From contig NC_056416.1 in NCBI RefSeq assembly GCF_905147365.1, forward strand, positions 2,190,001-2,254,000: a stretch of 64,000 bases of DNA, written 5' to 3'. Positions 14,701-24,215 of this stretch are shown here, one piece after another. The notes beneath the pieces were generated by a model. That model saw only the letters and a program-made list of their open reading frames with translations, was not told where the DNA came from and did not search any database. This DNA is from Aricia agestis (Eukaryota; Arthropoda; Insecta; Lepidoptera; Lycaenidae). Made by a program: the position numbers and the translations under genes. Every line of letters starts with the position of its first letter. Positions within the stretch are counted from its first letter, which is position 1.

Positions 14701-16615
14701 AACCGTTGGCACTATTCTTATGCATAATGCAGCCTCTCCACGTTGGCATTTTGACGACGATTGAACATGATACAGGCATTTTCGCAATCATGGATATTCG
14801 TTATGGTGCATCGTGGAAAGAGATTTCATACCTAATCCAAATTAAAATTTTAAGTAGCCCCGAATAATAGATTTAAATAATCTCAATCTCAACTATAGTG
14901 ATATTTATGAGATTTCGAGACAGAGCAGTAGTTGATTGATTTTTCTAGTTGTATAGAGGCAAACGAAGGTTTTTGCTTATTAATATTAATACTAACAATA
15001 AAGCATTCTAACAATTTGTATAATTAATACTTCGTTTTATTCACTTCTTCAACTTATTTTTTTTTATTTGGGGTCAGTGGAGACCCCATGCGACTACTTG
15101 TGTGATTTTTTTGATGCGCCTAATTAAGGGTTAAGAACCTGAGGGTAAGAAGAAAGAGAAAGAAGCGTGATAGAGAAATAATAAAAGAGAAATAAAGCGT
15201 GATTAGAGATCAAAAACAAAGAAAAAAAGGAAGTATCAGCCATAAAATTTTATTTTATTTTTAAATTAATTAAATTAATACAAAAAAGGATACAGGTTAA
15301 TGACACGGAGCGCGAGAACATTGTTAGTCCGAATATGAAGGTGGTTAGCTCAATTAGTATGAGGGCGATGGCCATCGCTAGCCCGGTGATTATTCTGAAA
15401 ATTAGAAGTCTGTCAGGCCTTTATACAAGCTGTACAATAGATACATGGGATCAGGCCTTTATTACAAGCTGGACCTTGATTACACGAAAATTTTCATATT
15501 GATATGTATGTCGTAGGATGATTTGATAAATCGAATTTTCGCGAAAATTCTAGGGTTTTCGAGAAAACACGGATAATTACATAATGTTGATTACATTTTT
15601 CAATCTTACTGACAAAATTTAGTGTTTTCGCGAAAATGCGAGTCGCCCTAGTACGATTGCGAAACGAATCGTTAGTTATTATCGAAAAAAATCACTGATT
15701 GGTCGGTTTAAGCGCCTCACAAGAACATCTTCTCTGAATTTATGGAGATTGATATTTAAAACTCTTCTACTGTTTGGAAGTTTTTGTATCTGGACACTTA
15801 AAATATTATGAGTGAATAGACATCACGGAAATTGTTGTAAGAAACAGTGGCGGATTTACCAATAGGCTAAGAAGGCTGGAGCCTAGGGCGTCAGATTTAG
15901 AGGGGCGGATTTAGCCCCATTTTTTTATCTTACAGAAATAAAGAATGCCACCTAAAACATTTCTTGTAAAATATTGCCGAGACGATCACAATATAAGGTT
16001 TACGGTTTACCCTGTGAAAAAGATATGAGATCTCATGTAGAGTCAAGCTTCTGAATCTACTATACGGCCTAACTCTACTGACCCTAACTTAAATAAATTC
16101 TACATACCAGTAAATATGTATGGCTTCGCCGTTTAGCTACCGCACAGTGTAAAACCTTGTGTAAGTATTCGTCTCAGCAAACATTTTCAAAAAATGTTTT
16201 TGGTGGGATATGATTGTGAACTATAAAACTAACGTATTGAATTTCAAAGGTCAGTTATAGGGGCGGTAAAAATTGAATAGCCTACAGGCGGAAAATTTGT
16301 AAACCCGCCACTGGTAAGAAAATTGTATGAATGTAGTATTAAAATCCTTCAGCATTTAAAAAATCTCATCCTATTAATGGTGATTGGTATAATTTTTTAA
16401 ACAATATACTTTTTATATTTTTTTATTTTAAAGGTAGCGTTATTTACTTTTAATATTATAAGATTTTAAAGAACCACAAACGCTGCGTACAAAACTCCAT
16501 CGCGATGGAGTTTTATAAATAAAATGATCAATAAAAATAAAATAATCAAGTACACATAAAAAATGTTTGTAAATATCACAAACTAACTAACCTTCTCGTT
16601 ATTTTTCGACACCAT
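2741..16615 (-). CDS. SLC2-family facilitated sugar (glucose) transporter, 11 exons
   Basis: Twelve-helix membrane carrier of the major facilitator superfamily, expected to move glucose or a related hexose across the plasma membrane. Exons (minus strand, 5' to 3'): 16615-16592, 11437-11291, 7673-7513, 7184-7060, 6337-6197, 5993-5856, 5357-5170, 4482-4270, 3615-3513, 3318-3150, 2849-2741. All have AG/GT borders and compatible phases, giving 505 residues, normal for the family. Signatures: GYNIGVIN in helix 1, GRKK at about 110-113, PESPK at 227-231, GQQTSGINAVFYYS from 300, GRR at 353-355, GPIPYF at 405-410 and PETRGK at 474-479. The QLS motif of class I GLUTs reads QTS here. The start exon (MVSKNNEK) is the least certain part: phase and Kozak context fit, and a TCAGT initiator-like motif lies at 16630-16634, but another first exon is possible. 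A decayed duplicate of exon 8 lies in the next intron. The exact GLUT subtype is not assigned. Confidence 0.88.
3805..4225 (-). pseudogene. Tandem duplicate of the 3' half of transporter exon 8, interrupted by a MITE
   Basis: Immediately downstream of exon 8 (4270-4482) is a second copy of its last ~130 bp and the first ~30 bp of the following intron. The reading frame still resembles the exon (VCTAVGLARVLPTAGRRSLL against VCTALGLARVLPTAGRRPLL). The copy lacks the first half of the exon and any clear acceptor. Its donor has decayed from GTGAGT to GTGAAT, and a 258-bp foldback element has inserted at a TA inside it. It is therefore read as an exon fossil, not an alternative exon. The true exon and the copy share the intronic stretch TAACGTCATCACTCT at 4247 and 3806, which fixes the duplication as spanning the exon-intron border. 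Confidence 0.8.
3857..4114. mobile_element. 258-bp foldback MITE with TA target duplication
   Basis: The ends read CAGGGTGTAACAAAAATAAG and the near-perfect reverse complement. The arms are about 90-100 bp long around a short centre, so nearly the whole element is one hairpin. It is flanked by TA on both sides (3855-3856 and 4115-4116), as expected for a Tc1/mariner-type non-autonomous element. Removing it restores the continuity of the duplicated exon fragment (GCAGCTA joined to GATACGG), which matches the intact exon. A related 5' end lies at 31716 in HIRA intron 7. Confidence 0.85.
5424..5790 (+). mobile_element. Decayed LINE reverse-transcriptase fragment
   Basis: Lies in the transporter intron between exons 6 and 7. 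One frame reads NLDFEKAFDKINH, the RT motif with the first catalytic Asp. About 260 bp later another frame reads DGVSQGSVLVHN, corresponding to the GVPQGSVLGP block. Stops and a short foldback (5622-5703, GACGCGCCCC ends) interrupt it, so it is a relic. Confidence 0.65.
6384..6441. repeat. Hairpin with 25-bp arms, 8-nt loop
   Basis: GTTCGTGAGATAAGCCCTTT and five further bases pair with the right arm, with one mismatch. It lies in the transporter intron upstream of exon 5. Confidence 0.7.
6461..6675. mobile_element. MITE with ~24-bp terminal inverted repeats
   Basis: Left end GTGCAATCCACGAAGACGCG and right end reading inward GCACAATCCACGAAGACACG; 215 bp, non-coding. The target duplication is not resolved. 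Confidence 0.6.
6688..7020 (-). mobile_element. High-copy lepidopteran SINE-like repeat, copy 1
   Basis: On the minus strand it begins ACGTGGGAGAGCCATGCTTC, contains a variable minisatellite built from TACCCTATTCCC/TTCCC blocks, then GCACCTGCAGCTCTTCTGAT, and ends in an A-rich tail (the T run at 6688-6697). Two further copies in this window (10939-11229 and 41129-41456) share the order. The poly(A) end suggests retroposition. I recognise the sequence as very common in Lepidoptera, but the class is my inference. Confidence 0.75.
7247..7440 (-). mobile_element. Degenerate tRNA-derived SINE
   Basis: On the minus strand it reads GCCTTCGTGCTCTAACGGC, then a B-box-like GGATTCGAATCC at the spacing expected of a tRNA head, followed by a non-tRNA body. 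The body shares words with the better copy at 31146-31433 (GCATGGATCAT, GAAGGC end). Lies in the transporter intron upstream of exon 4. Confidence 0.5.
7775..8813 (+). mobile_element. Non-autonomous P-like DNA transposon with THAP-start remnant
   Basis: Terminal inverted repeats of about 45-50 bp: left CTTAGATGAATGATTGGTCT, right (inverted) CTTAGATAAATGATTGGTCT, both continuing to GACTAGATACCGT. Flanked by an exact 8-bp duplication CTTGCAGG at 7767-7774 and 8814-8821. Internally, an ATG at 7952 opens MPVCVVRLCNNN...GTGTTYH before a stop. This has the C-x4-C spacing and following histidine of a THAP zinc finger, the DNA-binding domain of P-element transposases. P elements make 8-bp duplications, as do hAT elements. 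At 1.04 kb with no transposase it is a deletion derivative. Confidence 0.65.
8822..10938. other. Intron of the transporter (before exon 3): LINE 3' ends and unclassified repeats
   Basis: Contains a piece beginning CCCGCGCGGCTTCGCCCGCG near 9018, a typical insect RTE/LINE-type end, running to about 9300. Further 3'-tail-like segments lie near 9690-9800 (AAGTCGGTTAAAA) and 10020-10150 (AAAATTATTCCAGTCGTTTA). No convincing exon is seen. Confidence 0.5.
10939..11229 (+). mobile_element. High-copy lepidopteran SINE-like repeat, copy 2 (3'-truncated)
   Basis: Begins ACGTGGGAGAGCCATGCTTC and runs through the CCCTATTCCC-type minisatellite to GCTTTCCATCAGGT, then departs from the consensus before the A-tail. 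It ends about 60 bp from transporter exon 2. Confidence 0.75.
11711..12060. repeat. Dispersed arthropod repeat (TGCGAGT..GACTCGCGCACG family), partial
   Basis: GGCCAAGTGCGAGTTGGACT is followed by GCATTCCGTACC and AT-rich sequence with TTTTTGTATGGGA. This matches the start of the copy at 48522-49018, but the closing GGTACGGAACCC end is missing. The right limit is approximate. Confidence 0.55.
12468..12473 (-). terminator. Probable poly(A) signal of TMEM107
   Basis: AATAAA on the minus strand (TTCAATAAAGT), 290 nt downstream of the TMEM107 stop. No terminal-exon evidence beyond the hexamer. Confidence 0.4.
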
Positions 16616-19600
16616 TATCGCAAGTGGAAACTGACTCTCACACAACACCAATACGAATGACGAAAAGCAACAAGAACCTACGATATACACGCGGGGAAAA
16701 CATACAAACGCGTAACGCGGGTTTCCTCGGTGGCATATAAAAATATTGTGTGGCCTAAATAACATTAAATCAGGGATGGCGAACCTTTTCGTATCACCCT
16801 GCCCTTTTTCTAAAAATATCTATGAAGAAGTCGTAAACGTGTCATTCAATTATTTTTGTAACTTGGTGAGTATTTCCAAATTTGCCTAATTTGGTGCTCA
16901 CTATGCAGAGGTGGATCTATAACCTTCATTGTTGATAAAATAATTTCAATACTAGCTGTTTTGTGAATAATTATTGTGATTTGTGAGTTGTGACCAGTAG
17001 CGTGCTCCTATGTATCGTGATTCGTGGCCACTGGTGGGCGGTGGCACGCGAGCCACTGGTTCGCCATCGCTGCACTAGATGTTGCCAGCATTCATAAAAT
17101 TCGTCGCGCCGAAAATCTAAATTCGTTGCCGAAACAACATGTTGATAAAATATTAGTAGGTAGGTATGTAACTCCAGAAATACGTTGCGCCGGAATTCGA
17201 TAATTGCGCTTCCAATCCTATGTCCTTCACCGAGGTCCGAGACTCAACGTGTCTGCAGACAGACAGCTGATGATGCCGAGATTCGAGTATTTTGAGGATG
17301 CAGATTGCAGATATTGCGGTAGTCTGCTCCTCAAAACCAATACCTCTGAAATCGCAGAGTTTACATTATTAAGTAATAATTATTATTGTACTCCGGAAAT
17401 CCGTTCGCATTTTCCACAATATAATTTAAAAAAAAAGATACATACAGCCGAACGTATTACCCCCTCCTTTTTGGAAGTCGGTCAAAAAACCATCCTATTT
17501 CCCCGGGACTTCTTTCAACGTATGTTGTATGAAAGAGAAGGCATGCTTTGATAAACGATTAGAAAAGTCTCACTGACTACGTTTTATTATAAAAGTTATG
17601 AATTGAAATTGTTATATTTGTTCAGTTTACGAATTCTTAGAGATGTGTGTACTCAAGGGCACGAAGTACATAATAATATGATGAATATAATGTACAACTG
17701 AACGCATTAGTTGAAATGTAGTAAACATTTCAACTAATGCGTTCAGTTAACAAAGTTCATGGTTAACAACCAGTTAACCATGAACTTTGGTCGCGAACAA
17801 AAACAATATTACGCGTCACTCAAGGATTAGGGCCGGTATAAATAGTCAGTACTCAAGATTCGTCTCAGTCTCAAGACACGGTTCAGGCTCCGTGATTGGT
17901 TGGCTGTCAAAATTTGGACCAATCACAGAGCCGAACCGCTTCTTGAGACCGAGATGCATCTTGAGTACTGACTATTTATACCGGCCTATGAGTACTACCC
18001 ATTTAAAAGTTGCCATGAGGGCACAGGCCACACAGGGACTGTTGTAACTTTAAGGATATGTGTTACATGTCCGTCTGTAGCTACGTAACTTCCAACACAA
18101 GAACCAATGGATAACTTGAACTACTTTGTTTTTTGTTTGAAAGCTGACATGATCGAAAGTAATAGCATCATCATAGTTAGATCACTTCGCTGCGTAAAAA
18201 TATAGACTTTGGAAACACGAGAACGAAAAACCTTACGCTCATAACACATTGTCAGCCCCTAGCATAGATATTATGCGTTTTTGAGTAGTGAGCATATAAT
18301 ATGGATCCATTCCTATCGAATAAAATACAGACCTTATATATTGCGTTGGCCTTCTATCCTTTTATCCTTTGGCTATTAGTGATTGATAATATATAATGAA
18401 TTAAACCTAATTGCTACGCTTATAAGAATTTCCTATTTTTCTCGAGAAAAACGAATGCACTAGGATCTAAGAAGTAAGTACTATTTATATGCAATACATG
18501 TCACAAAAGTAAATAAGGTAAGTATAATAATGCTTCAACTCCCAAGCGGTCACATGCAACTGCGATAACAAAATAAAAATAAATAAATAAATAAAAAATG
18601 TTTTATTTCTGAGTAAATTTGAATCAAATTTTTTCAGAATGTCTACCTGATGCCTACCACCGGTTCGGGAACTACCCCGGCGAGAAGAACCGGCGTAAGA
18701 AACTCGCACGGGTTCCACTTTTTACCAAAAAAGTGAGAGAAAAATTATTCTTTTAAAATAAAGTTTACAATTTTGTAACTTAATATTATATACAATGTCA
18801 ACATACATAATTGTAAGTCATAATATAATAATGTAGAAGTAGCCAAGCAAGAAGCCATCCTACTCCCAAGATGTGCCATCTTCTATGAAATCATTGACCT
18901 TATAATAAGCTTTGGCACACAAACGCTCTTTGACTACTTTTTTAAATTTATTAATGGAAAGATTTTGAACGTTTTCTGGGATTTTATTGTAAAGGCGTAT
19001 ACATTGACCTTTAAAAGATTTACTGACTTTACTAAGTCTGATCACTGGCATGTCCAGCTTGTGCTTATTTCTAGTATTTCTACAGTGGATGTCACTTTTA
19101 ACTTTAAATTTATTTATATTTTTTCTAACATATATTACATTATCCAAAATGTATTGAGAAGCAACAGTTAGAATACCAATTTCTTTAAATTTATCTCTCA
19201 GAGATTCTAAAGCAGACATTTTATAAATAGAACGTATGGCTCGCTTCTGCAGCACAAATATTGTATTAATGTCGGCAGCGTTTCCCCATAAAAGGATTCC
19301 ATATGACATCCTACTATGAAAATAACTAAAATATACTAATCGTGCCGTGTCTTCGTCAGAAATTTCTCTAATTTTTCTGACTGCATATGCTGCAGAACTG
19401 AGCCTACCTGCTAGATTAGCAATGTGAGGACCCCACTGTAATTTACTATCAAGTGTAATACCTAGGAATACAGTGTTATCTACCAAATTCATCTTCTCAT
19501 CATTTAATAGCACATTGGTTTGGACTTGCCTAACATTGGGCAAAGTAAACTTTATACATTTAGTTTTACTAGAATTTAAAAGTAAGTTATTAACATTAAA

Positions 19601-22600
19601 CCAATGTACTATTTTTGAGAGAGCACTGTTTACCTCGTCGTAGTTCGACTGTTGTCGCTTCACTTTAAAAATAAGTGAAGTGTCATCAGCAAAAAGCACT
19701 ATCTCATTATTATTATCCTTTACTAGATAAGGTAAGTCATTTATATAGATGAGAAAAAGAAATGGGCCTAAGATAGATCCCTGTGGGACACCTAATTCTA
19801 TTTTGGTTCCATTGGACCTTTTACTATTTACCTCAACCCTTTGAGTCCTATTTTTAAGGTAAGAAGTCAAAAGGCTGAGAGCAGAGTCCTTTATGCCGTA
19901 GTGGCGCAGTTTCCTGATCAATGTAGCATGCTCAACACAATCGAAGGCTTTGGAGAGATCGCAAAACACACCTAAGGCATCCTGCGACTCCTCCCAAGCT
20001 TCAAAAATACTACAAAGAAGTCCTATACCAGCATCCGTTGTGGATCGACCCTTAGTAAATCCGTATTGGTTATCGTGCAGCAAATTATTTGAATTAAAAT
20101 GCACTAGTAATTGTTTTAAAATAATTTTTTCAAATATTTTACTAAAGGTCGGTAGAATCGATATAGGCCTGAAATTAGTGGGATCCGATTTAGTCCCGGC
20201 TTTAAATAAAGGAACAATCTTGCTATGCTTCATCAAGTCAGGAAAAACACCATTTTTTATGCAGTTATTAAAAATCATTGCTAGATGAGGAGCTACGATA
20301 TCAATTATTGATTTAATAATTTTTGTAGACATGCCCCAGAGATCTGCAGTATTTTTAATATTCAACAATTTAAAGGTATCAATAATATCTCTGGGGTTAA
20401 TTTCTCTAAACTTAAAATTGACATCACACTCCTTTACATTGTCTCTGAGTAGCTTTTCGGCAGCTTCAGGTGAAGAATTTAAATTTTTAGTCGTTGAGAC
20501 CGGAATGTCAGCAAAAAACTTTTCAAAGACCGTCGCAACTTCTTGATCATTAGTAATCTTTTTATTTTCAAAGTATAGTTCAAAATCAGAGCTGCGACAG
20601 GATACATTTCCAGTCTCACCAGCTATAACCTGCCATGTTGTTTTTATTTTATTTTTAGAGCGTTTAATTTTGTTTTTTATGTACAGGGCTTTAGCAGCTT
20701 TGCAAACTTTTCTAAAGGTTTTTGAGTAGTTTTTAACATATGCTTTAAATACTTCACTATTGTTAATACACCTTTCATCATATAGTTCATATAATCTTTT
20801 TCTACTAATTTTAATCCCCTTTGTTGCCCATTCAATAAATTTAGTTTTTTTATTACTGTTTCTAACTGTTTTAGAAGTAAATATTGAATTAAATTGAGTT
20901 CTTATCACCTTAAATAATTTATTAAAAGCTTCATCAGAGCTGTGTGACCTATCCAATAAATGGATATTTGAATTTAATTTACTTCTAAATTGCTCAATAC
21001 GTTTTGTGGTCACAGGAATAAACACAAGATTTTTCTTCGCGTCACTGTCACATTTCAAATTAAAAGAAGCTATTTGTCCACAGTGATCAGAACTTAGCTT
21101 ATTAATTATTTCTTTTTTATCAGGAATAAGATTAGTAAATATGTTGTCAATACAAGTGGCTGTAGTCTCACAGACCCTTGTAGGTTCCTGAAACAAACTG
21201 TAAAGGTTATACGATTGAAATAAAGATGTGAATCTAACAGTAGTGGAGGTTAAATCTAATAAATTAATGTTAAAATCACCACATATAATAACCTTTTTAT
21301 TAGATGCACATATTTTTGACAAAGTTTGTTCCATTGTTACTTCAAAAGAATCGTATAACCCTGATGGAGGCCTGTATACGCCCACAATGATTAGATGGCT
21401 CAGCTCTATGCAGGCCACCTCTATTATTCGTTCAGTAGAGAGACTCACGATATCCTTACGTTCCTTAAACTTCAAATTGTTTCTGATTAAAATTAGAGAG
21501 CCTCCTCTAATGGCATTTTCTCTACTGAACGAACTTGCTATCTGGTGATCATTGAAATTGAAAATGAGTTCATGTGATCTGAACCAATGTTCAGATATAC
21601 ACATAATATCAATGTTAAATTCCTTTAAAAATAACTCAATTTCAAGTTCTTTACCTACCATACCTTGTAAATTCTGATGCACCAGATTAATCAAATTACA
21701 TTTATTTTTCCTCAGTTTAATTGAGTCTATCAAGTTATTGGTAGGATTTTCAACATTTAGACTTGAACTTAATTCATTTGTGCAAGAGATGTCCTCCATT
21801 GTCTTAAAAGATAAGCTATTGTGTCTGGTTATTCCACGATTGAGGGATTAAATATACTATTTTGATATAGCAAATACACATAGTACTGCAAATACTATAA
21901 ATGTCATACAAGTTATTGTTTAATACCTTTTCCATTATTACTATCATCTCCTAAACACACCGAATAAGGATGTTTTTTTTTTGTTTAAAATTAATATTTT
22001 TCTTAAATTAAAGAACTAAGTTCTACCAAAAAAATGCTAATAAAACATATTTTACACTCCTATTCACTTTGGGTTAAAAATGGTAAAAAGGCTTACAACA
22101 TTACATAAAAAGTAGAATTTTTGAGCTTATTTAAAGAATTTTTTTACCCAGTTTTATTTTGTGCTGCCTTGATAATATTATGCATGGATTCCTACATTAA
22201 TATGCAAAACACTATTGATTCCACTTTCCACAGATAACATAATACAAAGTATACTTCTATCAAATAAAACACTAACCTAATTTAAGTTATTTAAAAATAA
22301 TTTTTCTTAAAAAACCTATCAACCTGAAAGTAAAAAAAATATGAACCCATCATAATTGTTATGCGGCAGCCGTCTGCCACATAACAGTTTAAAATCTATT
22401 GTGTCTGCAATACCCACGATGGAGATGCTATGTAACTATGGATTTCTATGTTATGGCCTAGGAGTGTGTACAACATTATTTTATTCTCAGTAAGACTAAA
22501 GATCATAATCTATTTGCTACTTAATATCTTAATCTTACCCCAATGTAAACTAAGGATTACTGTAAACTACAACTGTTTATATTTTGCAACAATGCAAGGA

Positions 22601-23498
22601 TAAGTTTATTAGGTTGACTTGCATATTCCATAAAGCCTGTAAGGGCAAACAAGGTTTCTTCTCAAATAAACGTAAATATTGTTCATAGATCTAAAATAAA
22701 AAGGTGCTATCATAAGAACCTGTTTTGTTATCAGTTCTATTAAAATGAGCATGGTTTTGTTTGTATGTTTGTATGTAGGTCATATCATATTTTACTAGCT
22801 ATTTGACCGAGCTTTGCTCGGTATTCAATAAAACACGAATAAAATCACATTTTCTAAAAATTATTATCGATCGATCGATCGATCGATAAATCGATCTACC
22901 TAGATCGATTTATCGCCTCCAAAACCCCTTATATACTAAATTTCATGAAAATCGTTGGAGCCGATTCCGAGATTCCAATTATATATATACAAGAATTGCT
23001 CATTTAAATATATAAGATAAGATTGACGAAATTACGATATTATGCAGGTGTTTATTAACTTCCTATGGTTTTTATTGCGACAGCCACGAAAACAACGTAC
23101 CTACTATGACGTTGTTTTCTGTTTATACTCTTTGCCTAGTCAAGGATTTTAGGAAACCACAATAAAATTGCTTCGGTCTACATTAGAAAGTTCTACTGTT
23201 GACTTCTAGCAAGGGCTTGGCGTGGGCTTCGGAGGCCCCTTAGCAAGTTTAGCAACGTAAATACACAAACTTCAACAAAGGCATAAGGAATAGGAAAGCT
23301 AGGGACTCCACAAGGGAAATTAGGTTTTCATAATGCCACTTACCGGCTGAGATATATCTGGTAGTGACTGTCGTGATATTGGCTCGGCAGACAGTGAAGA
23401 ACATTCTTCTTGCTGTCCCATAACAACGACACCATAACACAAAAGTGTCCGATTAGAGACAAAAACCTGGACGGTATCAACGTATCCGCTCCTCTCAT
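12763..23498 (-). CDS. Tmem107: TMEM107 homologue, ciliary transition-zone membrane protein, 3 exons
   Basis: Small four-helix protein of the MKS module at the ciliary transition zone, where it helps control which membrane proteins enter the cilium. Exons (minus strand): 23498-23344, 15394-15294, 12926-12763. The phases join exactly and give 139 residues, against 140 in the human protein. Matches visible to the human family: SRFLSLIGHF near the start (human ARFLTLLAHL), FGLTMFSRSVSLTSI..HGSASI in the middle (human LSGVSMFNSTQSLISIGAHCSASV), and a W..C..FWPLFIFCSVLP stretch near the end (human YWYIFVFCSALP). The first Met aligns with the human start; an upstream in-frame Met exists but is not needed. 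Intron 1 is about 7.9 kb and contains the full-length LINE and the transporter's probable start exon. Confidence 0.9.
13304..13505 (+). mobile_element. RTE-type LINE 3' end with ACAG microsatellite
   Basis: GACGCGCGCAACTCCGTTGC at the left, AAATTTCAGCAAAATCGGTT at the right, then a run of ACAG units and TTATAAGATTA. This arrangement is typical of truncated RTE-like copies in insects. In TMEM107 intron 2. Confidence 0.6.
14113..14426. mobile_element. hAT-like MITE, 314 bp, 8-bp target duplication
   Basis: Ends TAGGGCTGCCATC and its inverted counterpart GATAGCAGCCCTA. Exact flanking duplication GGTAAAGA at 14105-14112 and 14427-14434. Non-coding; in TMEM107 intron 2. Confidence 0.8.
15845..16313. 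mobile_element. hAT-like MITE, 469 bp, 8-bp target duplication
   Basis: Begins CAGTGGCGGATTTACC and ends GTAAACCCGCCACTG. Exact duplication GTAAGAAA at 15837-15844 and 16314-16321. Its ends resemble those of the 58557-58722 element (CAGTGACGGATTAAG). Confidence 0.85.
16771..17072. mobile_element. hAT-like MITE with diverged target duplication
   Basis: Begins CAGGGATGGCGAACC and ends GGTTCGCCATCGCTG. The flanks CATTAAAT and CACTAGAT match at six of eight positions, so this is an older insertion. It lies about 155 bp upstream of the transporter's probable start codon. Confidence 0.7.
17100..17690. other. TMEM107 intron 1: LINE-tail-like sequence with a 115-codon open frame
   Basis: The plus-strand frame 17204-17551 has no recognisable domain. 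The segment ends with CCTCCTTTTTGGAAGTCGGT, a word found in other repeat copies here (57101, 58260), so I read it as repeat-derived rather than a gene. Confidence 0.5.
17696..17986. repeat. Cluster of three consecutive hairpins
   Basis: 17696-17748: perfect 24-bp arms, 5-nt loop. 17751-17789: perfect 17-bp arms, 5-nt loop, different sequence. 17831-17986: imperfect arms of about 70 bp starting GGCCGGTATAAATAGTCAGT. None is related to the others. In TMEM107 intron 1. Confidence 0.8.
18570..18859 (-). mobile_element. 3' UTR and ATTT-repeat tail of the LINE
   Basis: On the minus strand, after the ORF stop, comes GGTTCTTCTCGCCGGGGTAG and GGTAGGCATCAGGTAGACAT, ending in an AAAATAAATAAAT-type microsatellite tail (plus strand 18570-18599). 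The tail marks the 3' end of the element. Confidence 0.75.
18860..21799 (-). CDS. LINE ORF2: endonuclease-reverse transcriptase, intact 979 codons
   Basis: Encodes the replication protein of a non-LTR retrotransposon. In order: an AP-type endonuclease (HQNLQG near residue 42, the CISEHW glutamate, GDFNINLLD, SDHCG), then a reverse transcriptase (FRPISILPTFSKIFEK, YGFTKGRSTTDA, DLSKAFDCVEH, GVPQGSILGPFLFLIYIND, and LFADDTSL with the catalytic Asp pair), then a typical LINE C-terminal region. The frame has no stop or frameshift, so the copy is young and could be functional at protein level. No ORF1 is seen in the ~1.4 kb upstream. The clade looks CR1/jockey-like; I cannot fix it further. Inserted in TMEM107 intron 1 in the gene's orientation. 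Confidence 0.9.
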   Translation of the reverse strand: MEDISCTNELSSSLNVENPTNNLIDSIKLRKNKCNLINLVHQNLQGMVGKELEIELFLKEFNIDIMCISEHWFRSHELIFNFNDHQIASSFSRENAIRGGSLILIRNNLKFKERKDIVSLSTERIIEVACIELSHLIIVGVYRPPSGLYDSFEVTMEQTLSKICASNKKVIICGDFNINLLDLTSTTVRFTSLFQSYNLYSLFQEPTRVCETTATCIDNIFTNLIPDKKEIINKLSSDHCGQIASFNLKCDSDAKKNLVFIPVTTKRIEQFRSKLNSNIHLLDRSHSSDEAFNKLFKVIRTQFNSIFTSKTVRNSNKKTKFIEWATKGIKISRKRLYELYDERCINNSEVFKAYVKNYSKTFRKVCKAAKALYIKNKIKRSKNKIKTTWQVIAGETGNVSCRSSDFELYFENKKITNDQEVATVFEKFFADIPVSTTKNLNSSPEAAEKLLRDNVKECDVNFKFREINPRDIIDTFKLLNIKNTADLWGMSTKIIKSIIDIVAPHLAMIFNNCIKNGVFPDLMKHSKIVPLFKAGTKSDPTNFRPISILPTFSKIFEKIILKQLLVHFNSNNLLHDNQYGFTKGRSTTDAGIGLLCSIFEAWEESQDALGVFCDLSKAFDCVEHATLIRKLRHYGIKDSALSLLTSYLKNRTQRVEVNSKRSNGTKIELGVPQGSILGPFLFLIYINDLPYLVKDNNNEIVLFADDTSLIFKVKRQQSNYDEVNSALSKIVHWFNVNNLLLNSSKTKCIKFTLPNVRQVQTNVLLNDEKMNLVDNTVFLGITLDSKLQWGPHIANLAGRLSSAAYAVRKIREISDEDTARLVYFSYFHSRMSYGILLWGNAADINTIFVLQKRAIRSIYKMSALESLRDKFKEIGILTVASQYILDNVIYVRKNINKFKVKSDIHCRNTRNKHKLDMPVIRLSKVSKSFKGQCIRLYNKIPENVQNLSINKFKKVVKERLCAKAYYKVNDFIEDGTSWE
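22797..23030 (+). mobile_element. RTE-type LINE 3' end with GATC expansion
   Basis: CTAGCTATTTGACCGAGCTT at the left and CATGAAAATCGTTGGAGCCG at the right. A sister copy lies at 30537-30690 in HIRA intron 5. In this copy a short GATCGATT word has expanded to repeated ATCG units (22867-22886). Confidence 0.65.
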
Positions 23499-24215
23499 AC
23501 CGCTATTGTATTTTTTGGTAATGTAACGGTAAATTTTATTTTTAACAGCTGATAAATAATTAGGACACATTCGCAACAAAAACTAAAATAGAAATCCTAA
23601 AGCCCCAAATATGTCACTGTCAACTGTCAAGTGTCAACCGTCAACTGTCGACTTTCAAAAAAATCAATTCGGCTGTTTTCCGTATACCCTGCCAGTATAC
23701 TTATTAGTAAAATTTTCATAGAATAATAGACAAAATATGTGATTTTGAATATAATAATATAGGACAAAATGTCATTGGATATAGAATACTGAATATCCAA
23801 TGCTGTAATCTGTATCTACTCAATCATCAATGCCACTGTTGGTTGGTGGAGGAGCTTACGGAATACACATGCTTTTTCTGAACGAAATTGTCTTACTGCC
23901 AGCCGCCCGGCAATCGGCCAGTGTTGCCAATTTAGGATATTGTATGCTAAATTTGGCATATTTTTACGTTATTTAGCATATTTATTTGTTGTTTAGCATA
24001 TAGCATCATTTTTAGCATATAATTATTTAATAAAAAATTTACCATAACAGGGTAATAATTACTCTGAAAAGAGTGTAAGTATTACGCATTATTACCACTA
24101 CCACATTCTAACGCCGAAATTGAACGCGTTTTCAGCCAAATGAATGTAGTAGGTAAAGACTTCGCAACCGTTTGTCAGTAAAAAAACTTTAAATCTTCGA
24201 TCACTAATATACGAG

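Noticed and set aside
17204..17551. 115-codon plus-strand frame as a gene
   Set aside because: It ends in a repeat word shared with other loci in the window and resembles no protein.
22866..22911. GATC-rich tract as a regulatory or origin-like signal
   Set aside because: A sister LINE end at 30537-30690 has the same flanks with a single GATCGATT word, so the tract is a simple microsatellite expansion.
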